A stretch of DNA of 64,000 nucleotides, from contig JALGPY010000005.1 in NCBI GenBank assembly GCA_023055425.1, positions 75,495,495-75,559,494 on the forward strand, given 5' to 3'. A model generated the notes under the pieces. The model searched no databases. It was not told the origin of the DNA and worked only from the letters and a program-made list of their open reading frames with translations. This document shows, in pieces, positions 42,223-55,146 of this stretch. The translations under genes were made by a program, and so were the position numbers. Position 1 is the first letter of the stretch. Every line of letters starts with the position of its first letter. This stretch comes from Linanthus parryae (Eukaryota; Streptophyta; Magnoliopsida; Ericales; Polemoniaceae).

Positions 42223-44834
42223 ATGTCTCATGAAGATGATGTCAGTAACAGATCGCCTTCCACGGAGACCACCTCGGGAGAGGAGGCCCGCCGTACTCCT
42301 ACAGCCGCCGGTGAAGCTCCGACGTTAGAGGCCTTGGACGCTACCATCCAGAACCAGGCAAAGGCTCTCAAACCTCAATCTGCGCAACTGGAACGGATAA
42401 TGGCTATCCTAGGGACTCTCGCTCCAAATCCCGCATCAGCCACCACCGCCTCTCAGGGAGGAGGAACTTCCACCACTCAGGGATTGGGAGTGTCAACCAC
42501 TCCACCCAATCCTAACCTTCAAACTCCACCGGCAACGACGCAGGTACCCTCAATTCAAGGGCCAACAGCTCAAATGTTGCCTCTTGCCACTCACACTCCT
42601 CAACCTCCAACTCTGGTACCCAATCCGACCTCACAGTACCCCTTGCCTCCTCCATCGGCAACGTGGGGCAACGTGAATTCACAATATGTTCCTAGCCCTC
42701 CCGTGGCATATGTGTCGCCTCCGCCTGCGACAACCCCTCCTCCTGCTGCTGGGGGAAGTGCTCCGGAATGTATGACGTCGCTGCAGCGGCGCATAGAAAC
42801 CATCCTAGCTAATCAACCGTTCGCGGATACCATCATCCGAAGCTTGACAACGATCCACCTATCCCACGCGAGATCTACCTCATGCCTAACCCTGCTGGGT
42901 ACAAGGCTCCTAAATGGGACAAGTTCGAAGATGTCAATGGAAACGCCCACGAGCATGTTATGCGTTTCATCGATGTGATGGGGCCATACGGGGCTGATCC
43001 TAAGCTGCTGATGCGCGAGTTCCCTAAATCCCTGGGGAACGTGTCCTACGAGTGGTACAGGACACTGGAGGCTGGATCCGTGAAGACCTGGGACGATATG
43101 GTCCAGAAATTTTATAGCAAATTCTTCCAGATGGAAGAAAAGGTGACAATGATTCATCTTTCGCGGATGTACCAGAAGCGCGAGGAGGATGGAATAACAT
43201 TCATCAAGAAGTTCAGGGCCAAGACCTTGGAATGCAAAGATGTGATACTCGAGAGCAGACTCGTGGAAATATGCCTGCAGTGCATGCGAGACGAGTACAA
43301 AGGTATGCTTATCAACCTGCAAACTCCTACATTTTCAAAGCTGATCGAATGCACAAAGAATATTGAACCTATAGTGGAGAGGCAGAAAAAGAGACACGCC
43401 CCAGAGAGATCCCCGAGCGGGACCACTTTCAAAATTGGGAGGTTCAGCTACAAGAGAGGACGTGAGGCTGAAGTGAATACGGTCTCGCCCCAAAAGCAGC
43501 CGAAGGTAGTAAACTTCGATGCGCCACCTCTGCCATGTTCGGTAGAGGAAGCGAGTGACATGTGCAGACAATGGCGTAAGGATGGTATCCTGCCGCCGCT
43601 CGAGAGAGCACCCTCCAAGGAGATCGTGAGGGACCCGAAGTGGTGCGAATGTCACGGAAAGGTCATGCATCCCACGACTGACTGTAAGAAGCTCAGAATC
43701 ATGGTAAGCCAAAAGATGAAAAATGGTGAGCTGATTGTCAGCGACCAAAGGCAGGACGTGCGAAAAAATCCACTGCCCACCCACGCGGAGCAAGAGCCGA
43801 AAGGCAAAGAGGTAGCCATGATCTCGATTATGGACCTTGAAGAGGTCGCGGAGGATGGTCTACCCATCATTGCCGAGATCCACAATGACGAGGACTACAT
43901 CATAGACACAGAGGACGAACGTGCCGATCGGATGAAGGGGTCGCACGGGTTCAGCAGGTTCTTCGATGAAATGAACTTCTCGGAGAAATGCCGGAAGGAA
44001 ATGACAAAGGCGATCCTAAGGATAGCGGAGGATTACGAGGAGGATATCGTGGTCTCCAACGGAAAGGTTGTCAGAGCATCCCGCTCTACAGAAAAGGTCA
44101 TAACCTTCTCCGCAAGCGACAAGAAGACAGATGCGAGCCACCAGAAGCCTCTGTATGTTACGGCGGTCATCAATGGTGTGGAGTTCAAAAGAGCGTTCGT
44201 CGATGGAGGAACAGCAGTTAACGTTGTCTCGCTCAACACTCTGAAGTTAGCAGGAATTCCAGAGCACAAGATCGTCAGGCGTCCATCCCCGCTGATGGGA
44301 TTCGGAAGCGACTCCAGAATGACAATAGTATGGATCCGTCTGGGCGTCCAGATTGGTAAAATCAAGTGTTCAGCTAAATTCTATGTCATTGATGCGAACA
44401 CTACGTATCACATGATTATAGGTCGGGCCTGGATTCATCGCTTCGATGCGGTCCCTTCCACAGCTCACCAAGTGATGAAAGCTATCTGGAATGACAGAAT
44501 AGTAGAGATACCAGCCTCGATAAACCCTTTCAACCTGGATGAAGCGCACCTCACAGAGGCGGTATGGTTCACTGAGATGGCGGATGAGCAAACGCCGGGG
44601 CCGTTCAACCCTACTCCTTTGCCTCGTTGGGAGGACATCAAAGATCAGTCACCTGCGGGAGTGATTGTGACAAGAGATGAGTCCAAAGAAAAGCCGTCCA
44701 CGCGAGAAGAGGCGCCACGGATTGCCTACCAAAGGAAGAATGTTTACACCTTGAAGAGGATAGCAAAGCATGATCCCGAAGGCAAAGAGATAGAAAGCTT
44801 CTACGCTAACGGGAAGAAATGCTACCGCATATGA
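42223..44834 (+). pseudogene. Tat B gag and protease
   Basis: The start (MSHEDDVSNRSPST) lies 40 bases after the LTR. The Pro/Thr-rich N-terminus is continuous with the capsid start (MTSLQRRIETILANQPF) until a one-base loss near 42838 diverts the frame, which ends at 42978. The main frame (42882-44834) holds the capsid, the CECHGKVMHPTTDC segment and the protease with VDGGTAVNVVSL and the MIIGRAWIHRF strand. The lesion differs from the one in element A, which fits independent decay. Confidence 0.8.
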
Positions 44835-46260
44835 AGGTGCGCGGGGATACCCCACGTGAGCATGGGGATATCCCTGAGCAAATCAACCAAATCGAGCAGA
44901 TTGTGGAATTAGATAAACCAACGCCAGGCGTTTTAGAGGAGAAGCTCAAAGAAGCGCCCGAATGTATGGAAGACAAGCCCAAACCACAGAAGCAGGAGCT
45001 GAAGGAGGTATTCCTAAGCCCAGGAGAAGAAAAGAAGAGGCCAGTCTTTCTGAGTGCGGACCTCACAGGCGAGGAGGAGGAAAGATTGCTACAACTTCAG
45101 ACCGAGTACAAAGACGTGTTCGCATGGGAATACGATGAAATGCCTGGTCTGGACACGAGCATTACCATGCACCGGTTTGATGTAATCCCAGGATCCAAAC
45201 TGGTAAAGTAGAGCACAAGGAGCTTTAGGCCAGAGCTCAACGTGAAGATCAAGCAGGAAATTGTCAAACTTCTGACTGCCAAATTCATCGAGCCGAATCA
45301 CCATCCCACATGGTTGGCTAACATTGTGCCTGTGGTGAAGAAGAACGGGCAGCTTCGCATTTGTGTGGACTTCCGAGACCTTAATCGTTTCTATCCCAAA
45401 GATGATTTTCCGCTTCCCAACATCGATTTACTTATCGATTCGACCGCGGGTCATCGCATGTTCAGACTTCATGGACGGCTTCAGTGGGTACAACCAGATC
45501 AAGATGGACCCCGAAGATGCACGGAAAACCGCGTTCATCACTCCGGTGGGAGTCTTCAATTACACAGTTATGCCTTTTGGTCTCAAGAACGCAGGCGCAA
45601 CTTATCAGCGAGCCATGATGGCCCTATTTCACGACATGATGCACAAAGAAGTAGAATTATATGTTGACGATTTGGTTGTCAAGTCCAAAGAAGAGGCGGA
45701 TCACTTGGGGGATTTGCGGAAAGTATTCAACAGATGCAGAAGCTTCCAGTTAAAAATCAACCCCCATGAAGTGCGCATTCGGAGTGACATCGGGGAAATT
45801 CTTGGGATGTGTAGTACATCGTCAAGGAATAGAGCCTGATCCCGCGAAAGTATCGGCCATCACTAGCATGACGGCGCCGCACAACCAAAGTGCTTTGAAG
45901 ACCTTCCTGGGAAAGCTATCCTACCTGCGAAGGTTCATCCCGGCGATCGCCGAAATCACCTTCTTTTTCAGCGATCTTCTCAAGAAAGATGCTGTATATA
46001 ACTGGACTACAGAGCACGAAGCTGCGTTTGGAAAGCTAAAGGACCTGTTGACATCGTCAAAGGTGATGATCGCACCCCAGCTCGGATCACCGCTCTTGTT
46101 ATACCAAACGTCGACGAAAATGTTTATAGGGGCACTCTTGGCTCAGGAGTATGAGGGACAAGAAAGGTCGATCTACTACATTTCTCGCATAGTGCAGCCA
46201 GCAGAATCAAGGTACACGGACATCGAGCGTCATTGCCTTGCCCTATTCTTTGTAATATAG
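44819..46260 (+). pseudogene. Tat B RT and first RNase H (multiple frameshifts)
   Basis: Pieces are 44819-45211 (linker, ends at a TAG where element A has CAG), 45242-45667 and 45363-45839 (RT core with FRDLNRFYPKDDFP, FMDGFSGYNQIKMDP, YTVMPFGLKNAGATYQ, LYVDDLVVKSK) and 45766-46260 (thumb and first RNase H, ends at a TAG). Small indels near 45465 and 45765 break the reading. The first RNase H again lacks its catalytic Asp (LLYQTSTKMFIGALLAQ). Confidence 0.85.
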
Positions 46261-46431
46261 AAGTTAAAGCATTATTTTGCTTTGCACAAAGTGGTGGTGG
46301 TTACAAAGAGTGATCCTATACGGTATCTTTTAACTCACACTACTCCTGGGGGAAGACTGGAAAAATGGTATATGACCATTTCCCAGTACGACATCACATG
46401 CGTTTGACCCCGGGCAATCAAATCGCAAGCG

Positions 46432-48572
46432 GTGGCGGATTTGCTAGCACAATTCCCTGATAATAGTTATGAGCATGTAATTGAGGAGGAATTGGAGGGT
46501 CCTGAGATCTATGCAGTTAATTTGCCTTATTGGACGCTCCATTTCAACGGGTCGTCGACAAGGAAAGGTGGAGGCATTGGAATAGTCCTGACCAAACCAG
46601 ATGGAGAGGTCATACAGATGTCCGCAAAGCTTGACTTCGCAGTCACCAACAACAAAGCAGAGTATGAAGCTCTCATCGCAGGTCTTCGCGCAGCAAGGGC
46701 ACTAGAAGTAAGCAATTTGACGGTTATGGGGGACTCCAAGCTAATCGTCAAACAAGCCTCAGGCGAGTACGGTTTGAAGGAAATAAACCTGTTGCCCTAC
46801 CGGACCTTGGTACAGAAGCTGGTGCAGCAGTTCTGCGATGTCAGGTACGAGCACAAACCCAAAGCAGATAATAGGCATGGTGATGCTTTGGCCACCCTGG
46901 GATCCAAGGTCAGTGCGGATAAGTGTCCCGCAAAAATCTCGATTGAAGTGCGAACGTCCTCAGCGTTGACAGAAGACGCGCGCGATGACGAATGCATGGA
47001 TCATGCAGACTGGAGAAAGTCAATATTGCGTGCCATCGCAGAAGGAACGAGCAACGAAAACTGGGCGTCCACAAAGGGGTATTGCATTCATGACAACACC
47101 CTCTACTATAAGGGCCCAGGCGGAATACTCATGCGATGCGTCTCACAGCAGGAGGGGCAAATGTTGTTAGAAAAGATTCACCAACATACTTGTGGGGAAA
47201 ATGAGGTGTCAATCTATCGGAAAGCCCAGAGGTATGGGATTCACTGGCCGGACATGTCAACGGCCGCGGCATTAATTCAAGGGAATTGCGAGATTTGCGC
47301 ACTGATCAAGGACTCTCTATTAATTGCTCTGGCCGATCATGATGTGGATTGGAGGAAGCCACTCTTTGACTTTCTCACGCAGGGAATCGAGCCTGAGTTG
47401 AGAAAAGAATCCGAGAAGCTAAAACGAAAGGCAGCCCGGTACGTGGTGCAAGAGAATATACTCTGGCGAAGGGGCCACGAGGGTAACCTGTTGCGATGCC
47501 TAGATAGCAAGGAAGCACAAGAGGTGATGGACCTCTCACATCAAGTGGAACATCAGGGAGGTGCGAAGTTATGCAGACAGCTCCTCACGGTTGGCTACAT
47601 CTGGCCCACCATGGAAGCAGATTGCCGAGCTAAAGTAAGGAGATGCCAGGAGTGTCAATTCAAAGGCAACCTGGTACATGATCCTGTCGTAGATTTGCAT
47701 GCGCTGGGAATGCCATGGCCATTTCATACTTGGGCTTTGGATTTTGTTGGCCCTATTCGACCAGCCTCGCATGGGAACCAGTTTATCCTCACTGCGACCG
47801 AGTTATTCACTAAGTGGGTAGAAGCAATACCACTGAAGACGGCAAATGCGCTCGCTGTAGTCCATTTCATCCAAGAGAACATCATATGCAGGTTCGGAAT
47901 TCCTAACACCATTCTCTCGGATAATGGTACCCCCTTCGTCAATCGCCAGGTAGCTGCGAAGCTAGCGGAGTACAACATAAGGCAGATATGTTCTACCCCC
48001 TACTACCCAAAAGGGAATGGCCAAGCGAAGGCAACTAACAAGACGTTGTTAAGAATCTTGAGCAAGATGGTGGCAGATGACCACAAGAAATGGGCTGATT
48101 CTTTGAACATAGCCTTGTGGGCGTACCGAACTTCTCCAAGGACTCCCACGGGAGTCTCCCATTTCTTCTATGTTATGGCGCTGAAGCTGTAGTACCTGCG
48201 GAGGTAAAAGTTAACTCCGCAAGACTGGCCTTCCATGCACTATATGACAATCAACGCGATCATGATTTGGTCCTCTTAGAAGAGAAGCGGGAGCAAGCTA
48301 AACGGACTAACAAACGATACCAAGAAAGGATCGCGCGCACTTACAACAAAACAGTCCAACGTCGAGATTTCGTAGTTGGAGATTTGGTCTTGCGCGCATC
48401 GGACCATTGCATGCGGGAGGCAGCTCACCCAAAATTCGCAGCCAACTGGGAAGGGCCCTTCGAAGTCACAAAAGTCTTTGATAGTGGCTACTGCAACATA
48501 CAAAGGCTACATGGGACGGCCTCAACCCCAAGCTCAGTCAATATGCGCTGGATTAAGAAGTATTATCCTTAA
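46432..48572 (+). pseudogene. Tat B second RNase H and integrase
   Basis: A 586-codon frame (46432-48192) runs without a stop from the second RNase H (HFNGSSTRKGGG with Asn for Asp; NKAEYEALIAG with Lys beside the Glu; DSKLIVKQ; NRHGDAL) into the integrase zinc domain and core (LDFVGPI, ILSDNGTPF). The catalytic Glu is changed to Lys (GQAKATNK). A one-base loss near 48161 shifts the C-terminal domain to 48117-48572, which ends MRWIKKYYP. This is the longest pol frame in the window but is catalytically compromised in both enzymes. Confidence 0.88.
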
Positions 48573-48786
48573 CTCCTCTTATTACATGCATTAGATTACA
48601 ATGCCTACTTTATGCTCTGTATTGCTAAAGATTCATGCATATTCTCTCCCACATGAGGAAATTGTAATCTCAACTCTCCCACATGAGAGTGTTCTATAAT
48701 AAAAGACTTCTCCCAAATGGGAAGAACTTTATGATTTCGGCTATCTTTATCGCTTTACTTATTTCTACATTGCTCAATAGCGAAAG

Positions 48787-49460
48787 CCTATCTGCCATGA
48801 TAGCAGCACTATGCGAATATGATCTGGAATGATCTTTAAGCCTATCTGCCATGATAGCAGCCCTATGCAAATACGATCTTAAGTGATCTTTTAAGCCTAT
48901 CTGCCATGATAGCAGCACTATGCGAACACGATCTGGAATGATCTTTAAGCCTATCTGCCATGATAGCAGCCCTATGCCAATACGATCTTAAGTGATCTTT
49001 TAAGCCTATCTGCCATGATAGCAGCCCTATGCAAATACGATCTTAAGTGGTCTTTTAAGCCTATCTGCCATGATAGCAGCACTATGCGAATACGATTTGG
49101 AATGATCTTTAAGCCTATCTGCCATGATAGCAGCCCTATGCGAGTACGATCTTAAGTGATCTTTTAAGTCTATATGCCATGATAGCAGCACTATGCGAAT
49201 ACGATCTGAAATGGTCTTTAAGCCTATATGCCATGATAGCAGCCCTATGCGAATATGATCTTATGTGATCTTTAAGCCTATCTGCCATGATAGCAGCGCC
49301 ATGCAAATATGATCTTAAGTGATCTTCAAAGCCTATCTGCCGAGATAGCAGCTGTGCTTAAGCCTAATTTTTAAGTGATTCTTGAGCCTATCTGCCACGG
49401 TAGCAAAAGCTATGCAAATGCGATCTCAAACGATCCGTAAACTCATCTGCTAAGATAGCA
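48787..49460 (+). repeat. 54-55 bp minisatellite of Tat B
   Basis: About 12-13 monomers of the same family as those in element A, closest to the unit 3 array in monomer order and variants. Confidence 0.9.
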
Positions 49461-50164
49461 GTTCTCACGAATGATTTCTATAATCTGCGAATCCATCTAT
49501 TGGTAGCAAGTCATAGCGACAAACACAAAGTGCAAATATGACACTAGAAAAAGTGAAGCTTGCCAATACGCATGCGAATGTAGCAATTTGTTGTGACAAT
49601 AACAGCAAATCATACAAAGCGATTTATTATTATGAGTCAAAATGACTTATAATTTATCTGTCTAGATAACAGCTTACAAGCGAAAGGCTCAAACTGAGCT
49701 AATTACACAGCCAACATGGCTTACAATTCATCTAAATAGCAGCCTACAAGCGGAAGTTACACATAGGGGGAGTCCTTACTGTAAAAGGATCGGCCTACTG
49801 GTCCTAACAGAAGCTATGCAACATAATAGCCTGCGAACAAAGATCTCTAGCAAGTAGGGTGTTCCTATAAAACGAACGGCCTACTAACGCTACAAGACCT
49901 ATGCGACGCTATGTTCAAGATCCCAGGATCTGACAAGGCCTCTGTCTGGTCTTCTGCCCAAGAGATGTGCCTGAGGAACCACCTGTTCCGGCGTATGCGG
50001 CGGTGAAGAACAGGCAAGCAGCAACTCCTAAGGCAAGAGGCTCCTTGTCCACGGAGACAAACGCAATGGCTCATCACCCTGAGTTCAAGAACGTGGTGGC
50101 GAATGATTCTCCTCCGGGAAAGCTAGAGGAGAAATCCGCCGTTCATTACAAATCGGTAAGAAGG
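49461..50164 (+). other. Tat B 3' spacer
   Basis: This is the same as 27201-27897, including the extra CAATACGCATGCGAATG stretch and the deletion fusion at CGACCTG/CTCCAAC. A plus-strand frame (49967-50485) runs through the fusion, mostly as a shadow of the antisense exon. Confidence 0.55.
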
Positions 50165-50541
50165 TCAGTACGGCGCTGCACCTTGCCGGGAGGCGGCCGG
50201 AAACACGACCTGCTCCAACTTCTGCTCCTCAGCTGCGAGGTTATGGAAACCGCGCTTCAGGTTCACAGCCGCGCGAATCTGGGTGACTCTGTTGACAAGA
50301 TACCCAAAGCCCAGCTTGCCTTGAACTTTGGCTTGAAGGTTTTGACACATGCTGAAAAGCAACTGCGCACTCTGAGGAGAGATGGTCGCAGGTGTGGCCG
50401 CAGACAGCTGCTCCAAAATCCAGATGGCTTCGGTCAAGAACATCCTCCTGTTGAAAGGCTCTATCTCCAAGGACCTCGCAAATGATCGAGGATAAGAGAG
50501 ACGCATTTGGACCAGCCAGTCCACATCAGCGTGCTTCAAAC
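50165..50541 (-). pseudogene. Antisense PMD gene, exon 6 (element B)
   Basis: The acceptor GGTTAG precedes 50541. The frame reads LKHADVDWLVQMRLSYP and on through the same helix-rich segment as in A. The C-terminus is replaced by the same deletion fusion (...EEQKLEQVVFPAAS), so the deletion predates the separation of element B from the 3' part of element A. Confidence 0.7.
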
Positions 50542-50618
50542 CTAACCATGTTGGTTCAAGTCAGAATATCAAGCTTGTAAATGAAGAATGCAAAGTGCGA
50601 ACGATAATGGTAACGTAC

Positions 50619-51110
50619 CAGTTCCTTCAAGGATCTCGCGCAAAGAAGGAATGCGCATTGCTGGGACAGCTGAAGACTGTCCCCGCTCCATTGCTCTCCT
50701 ATCATCTGCGAGCTCTAGCTCCTCATAGTTGGCAGGAAGGGTATAAGTCGCGCCAGGTGCGACTGCAGCTCCTACCTGCGAACTCCAAAAGCTCCATGCA
50801 GGAGGAATCACTGGAGGCTCAGTCATTGCTGGAGGCATGGCAACAGTAGAAGTTGCAGCTCGGTTAGGGATGCCTTCGGACGCGAAAGCCTCAACATCAT
50901 CTGCTTCTGTTTCCTCAACAGCAGCATTGGTATCTTCCTCCATCAGCACGGTTTCAGCTTCGGCATCATCAGAAACTTCAATGATGTCCTCGAAGGGCTC
51001 TCCCGCATACTCAGCAGCTGCGACGGGCTTCTCGGTATGAGAACTCGGAACCGGGACATAAGATGCAGAAAGTTGACTCCTCTGTTCCGACATGGCTTCA
51101 CCAACATTAC
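50619..51110 (-). pseudogene. Antisense PMD gene, exon 5 (element B), uninterrupted
   Basis: This 492-base exon between acceptor ACCGCAG and donor CTG|GTACGT is open over its whole length here, unlike in element A. It encodes MSEQRSQLSASYVPVPSS, an acidic stretch, a Pro/Trp region (PPVIPPAWSFWSSQVGAAV) and NYEELELADDRRAMERGQS. The end phase (1) matches exon 6. It has no recognisable domain. Confidence 0.7.
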
Positions 51111-51370
51111 CTGCGGTACAAGACAGGACAATGTGAGGTAACCTGTATTAAATAATATTTTTTTATTTTGATAAACCAAGAGCAAGCACCTCCACGCATA
51201 GGTGGGATTGCAGCATCTGCATCATAGGCTAAGGACACGGAACCGTGTCCTATTAACGTATCTTCATTAAGCGTATCTTTAAGATGAGCGTGACCTGGGG
51301 CGCGAAGAAACCAGTCATGATAATGCTTGGGTTACTAAGCCTAGTTCACAAATGTTGTTCAAATGATTAC

Positions 51371-51841
51371 CTGAAGGTTAACCGCACTTTCTTACTAGCC
51401 AGCGGCGAATGTCAGCTTTCGATAAGCCATGCTTTAATGCACCAATAATCACATCTCGGTAAGTTACTGCAAGATTAAAAATCTCACCTTCGTTACCGCC
51501 TGCGATTTCTTCGAAGTCCGCTTGGACTTGCTCTAGAGCCGCCGCATCTTCTTCTGGAGCCGCATCATCCTCATCAACTTGAGGGGCCGCATCTTCTGGA
51601 ATTGCATCTTCTTCATCGGTTGGACGCACCAAGTCTTCGACATGCTGCTCTTCCAGACTCCTTTGCTTTATGCGTTCAATCTCTTCTTCTTCTCGCTTTC
51701 TTCTTCTTTCAGCAGCCTCCGCAGCTGTTCTCCTAGACTCCGCAAGGATGTCCTCATCTATGGTTTCGTTGGAAATACCAGAATGAGAACCTCTCTTCTG
51801 CCTCTTGGCCAAAAGGACACTGATGGTCTCATCATCATCAT
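51371..51841 (-). pseudogene. Antisense PMD gene, exon 4 (element B)
   Basis: It has the same length (471) and splice sites as 29735-30205. It encodes the basic coiled-coil helix and acidic linker. A GAA-to-TAA change three codons before the donor (after VRKCG) introduces a stop. Confidence 0.7.
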
Positions 51842-51914
51842 CTGCAAAGGAACAAATTGTTCAATCAAGATTGCGAAAGTTAAGATAATGAGAAGAGAAG
51901 TACGATTGAGATAC

Positions 51915-52417
51915 CTCCCGACTCTTCCTCTTGTATCTCATCTCTCCCTCTGTCTGTGACATCTTCGAATCTTTCCTCTTCTTCATCTCTTTCTCGCCTC
52001 TCTTCTCTCCTCCTCCTCTTCCTCCTGACCAAACAGAACAAAGGTCTCCACTGCGAGCTCTTTCCGCGCTTTGCTTGGCATGCAACCTTTACCTTTATCT
52101 CTGGAAGTAAGGGATCTCGCAGGAGGGTACGTTGGAGCGCTCCTAGGGGAAGAGATTTTGACTAACCTCTGCCAGGGCCTCTTTGCCCTCGGAGCAACAA
52201 TTGCTGGGGGAGACGGATCATCCCTGGGAGGAGACAAGGCTGGAGTATTGTCTATCAGCGAGTCATCAAAAACATCCATGACTTGGCGAATACGGGCCTC
52301 AACTGCGGGAGCCATTCTCATTGCTAGCCGAACCGGTTCACCCTGCCTTCTCGCAGCAACAATGGTGGTGATCAGCGACTTGGAGCGTTCACCAGATGCG
52401 AATCTCCTCTCATAGCA
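51915..52417 (-). pseudogene. Antisense PMD gene, exon 3 (element B)
   Basis: The acceptor TTCTGCTGTAG and donor GGGAG|GTATCTC are conserved. It encodes the ERRFASGERSK start and MRMAPAVEARIRQVMDVFD. The exon is one base shorter overall than in element A and the acidic repeat near the end is altered, so the frame is disturbed. Confidence 0.65.
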
Positions 52418-52493
52418 CTACAGCAGAAAATGGAGCATAAGTTTCGACACAACGGAATAAAGAAACTTAACACGTGCAAAAGAGATTGTTTAC

Positions 52494-54375
52494 CTTGGCG
52501 AAAGTTTCGCTGTATTTGATGACATGCGAATCGCCTTTCTTAACGGCGGCCATCTTCTCTTCAAGGATGGTGGAGGGACACAAGTGATTCTCGTGATCGA
52601 GCAACGAATAGCAGCCATATTGAGTGTCGTCCAGACTACAGTTGGGACGGAAAGGGAAAGAATTTCGCTTGATCACATGAGCCCTGCTTGGTCGAGGGGT
52701 CGACTGCGTCTCAAATCTTGCCTGATGGGTATTCCAATAGGCAACCCAGTTCCTGGAGTAGCCACCTTCGCGGTTGCCTGGGGGTTGCTCAAAGGGAAGG
52801 TTGCTCCTTAAAATTGTTTTGCACTCGCCAGACAGTAGTCGTTTGTAGCAGCCTCTTATGATGGACTGCGGCCAGATTGAGGGTGCCACCGCATCAAAGC
52901 CAAATTGGGAAGAAACGCGAGTAGGATCGACATCCACCGTGATCCTCTCGTATCTAGGAGTAAGCTCACGAACATATTCCGCGAGAGCTGGAAGAGAGCC
53001 TCTGAGACACCAGCAGAAAAATTCGCGATAGCGCTCGTGGAAATGCTTCCCGCTCTCGAAAAGGAGATCTTCCGAGAAAGCAACAGCCTTGGAAGGATAC
53101 AGTTTTGGGAACCGTCGCACATTCTAAACACGCGTGGCATAAGGCCTAGCTGTAAACTCGCTGCGATTGTCGCATATCAGGCTCCAGGTGCACTTAGGAA
53201 AGTGAGTTCCAAACTATCTCGCAGCCCTGCCACTGTTACGCTCTTCCTCCGCACCCGGGACACACCACTTACTGGGCTTAGAAGGAAAATGAGCATAAGA
53301 GGGCCATCGCTCAAAGACCCACATAGTCAAGAAGGCAATATTGACATAGGTCAGCACGTCGAGGCGATCGCGTGAGTCCTGGATTGCTACAACCAGCTGG
53401 TCTAATCTATGGTACAGGGTTCCCAAGACTAGAGTCCCAAGTGCGACCTTTTGACCTTGGTCAGTTTCACAGCAAGAGGAAGGACATGATAGAAGACCCC
53501 ATCATGAGGATGGCCATCGATCAAATACCTCGACAACAAAGCGCAGAGAAAAGCACGTAGGGTCAGATGATAACCCTTGCCATTCACATAATTTTTAGCA
53601 TTGGGGTTCTGGCTCAGAAGTTTCTTGGTGATACTACTACTCGCATAATCGCGGAAGAAGTATTTCACCCACTTGTCCCAAGTATTCTTCGCAGATGTGT
53701 CAACCAGTTGCCAATCAGGAAGAAGTTCCGCAGGTGTCCACCGGGTGGAAATTTTCTTCACCTCTGACAAGCATTCCTCCATCTGCTTGTACAAAGCAAG
53801 CTCTGCATCAGTCCTCAAGGGACTCAGAGGATCCACATCGCCCACAGGAGACAGATCATACAGCATGTGTACATCTTCAAGGGTGGGAGCAGCCTCGAAC
53901 TCAGCAAAGTGGAATGTGTGAGTCGCAGGCGAGTAGCGCGAGAGAAGGTTTAGAAGCATGGACTGGTCCAGCTTCACGGCAGCACCCTTCATAGCACGGA
54001 CTGCAAAATATATGCTAGCATCGTCCAAAGCAATGGCATGATGGGTCAGTACATGGTCAATCCACTCATCCGTAAAGTCCAATTTCTGAACAAACGCTTG
54101 AGTGGAAATCGCAGTATACGGGAAAAACCCATTTTCGACCCCCAATCGAACCACATCCTTGGAATCGATCAATTCGAGCATGGCCGCATTAACAGGAGGG
54201 GTCAGTGTTTGCAATTCTTCAGCAGGAACAGGGGTTGGCAGGTTCTTCACCTTAACCCTAGCATGGTAGAAGTCTTTGCCACCCAGATAGGGGGCTTTCC
54301 GTCATAAGGTCTGGGGAAGATCAGGTATTTCTTCGACCTCCTTAACGGGTTTAGTTCCTTTTGTCTTTGCCATTC
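52494..54375 (-). pseudogene. Antisense PMD gene, exon 2 with plant mobile domain (element B)
   Basis: The start codon lies at 54373. TGG is changed to TGA about 23 codons in (near 54305). The PMD core is open at 53429-54250 (LLSRYSPATHTF, PTLEDVHMLYDLSPVGD, FLCALLSRYLIDGHPHDG), then a frameshift near 53450. The distal part continues at 52467-53120 and reads across the position of the element A TAA (TAC here) to the donor GCCAAG|GTAAAC at 52494. It is therefore a pseudogene, but its lesions differ from those of element A, which allows the ancestral exon limits to be inferred. Confidence 0.75.
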
Positions 54376-54861
54376 CTGCGAAAAAGCAAGAAAAAAGGGG
54401 GGAGAAATACACACACTTTAGTTTGAATTTCAAGATTCAGTTTGAAGCAATGAGGCTCTATCTGAAGAAAGATGAACATTTCAGTGTCAATTTTGGGGTT
54501 TGAAAGTGCACAATCGATTGCATTATTGGGAATTTCAGAAACCCTACACATTCAAAACCCTTACAATCTGGGGATTAAATCAAGTCTCAGTTTAAAGAGC
54601 AAGGTCTCCTTCGCAGTTTCCAATGGACGGCATGTTTTAGATAGTCATGGGTTTGAAGATTCAACACAGTTCAAAGCATACATCGACATGTTGAATAAAA
54701 ATTGAACAATGCCAACCTTGTTTTGGTAAAGCTTGCTTGGATGCGGACAGTTGAAGAAGACGATTGACGAGAAAGAATTGATGATTGATTATCTGAATCT
54801 GCTCTTGAAGGGTTCCGGGTATCATTCACTTTAAGAGAAAGAAGTGATGCTTTGCAACAAT

Positions 54862-54987
54862 GGAGAGCACCGAGTATTTATCCAAAAACAATGAAGGGTT
54901 GCGTCCTTTCAGTAGTCGAATCGCAACCGTCACCGTCGAATCGCGCAATCACAGGACAAGCTGACGTCACGCCTAAAACCCTAAAAG
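54862..54987 (-). promoter_or_regulatory. Promoter-like region of antisense PMD gene (element B)
   Basis: It has the same arrangement as in element A: TATA-like GATAAATAC at about 54875-54884 on the minus strand, TGACGTCA at 54962-54969 and an adjacent AAACCCTAA-type motif. Confidence 0.5.
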
Positions 54988-55146
54988 ACCAGACGGCACG
55001 ACTCTAGGGATTTTAGGTCATAATGACACGCACGGGGGCTGAATTTGCGTGTATTTGAATTGGTGCGTGGCGGCGACGCGTACGTTGGTTCCTGCGCATG
55101 GAAGTCTATCCGGCTATAAGCCTTCACGCGCAGAAAAGGGGGCTAA

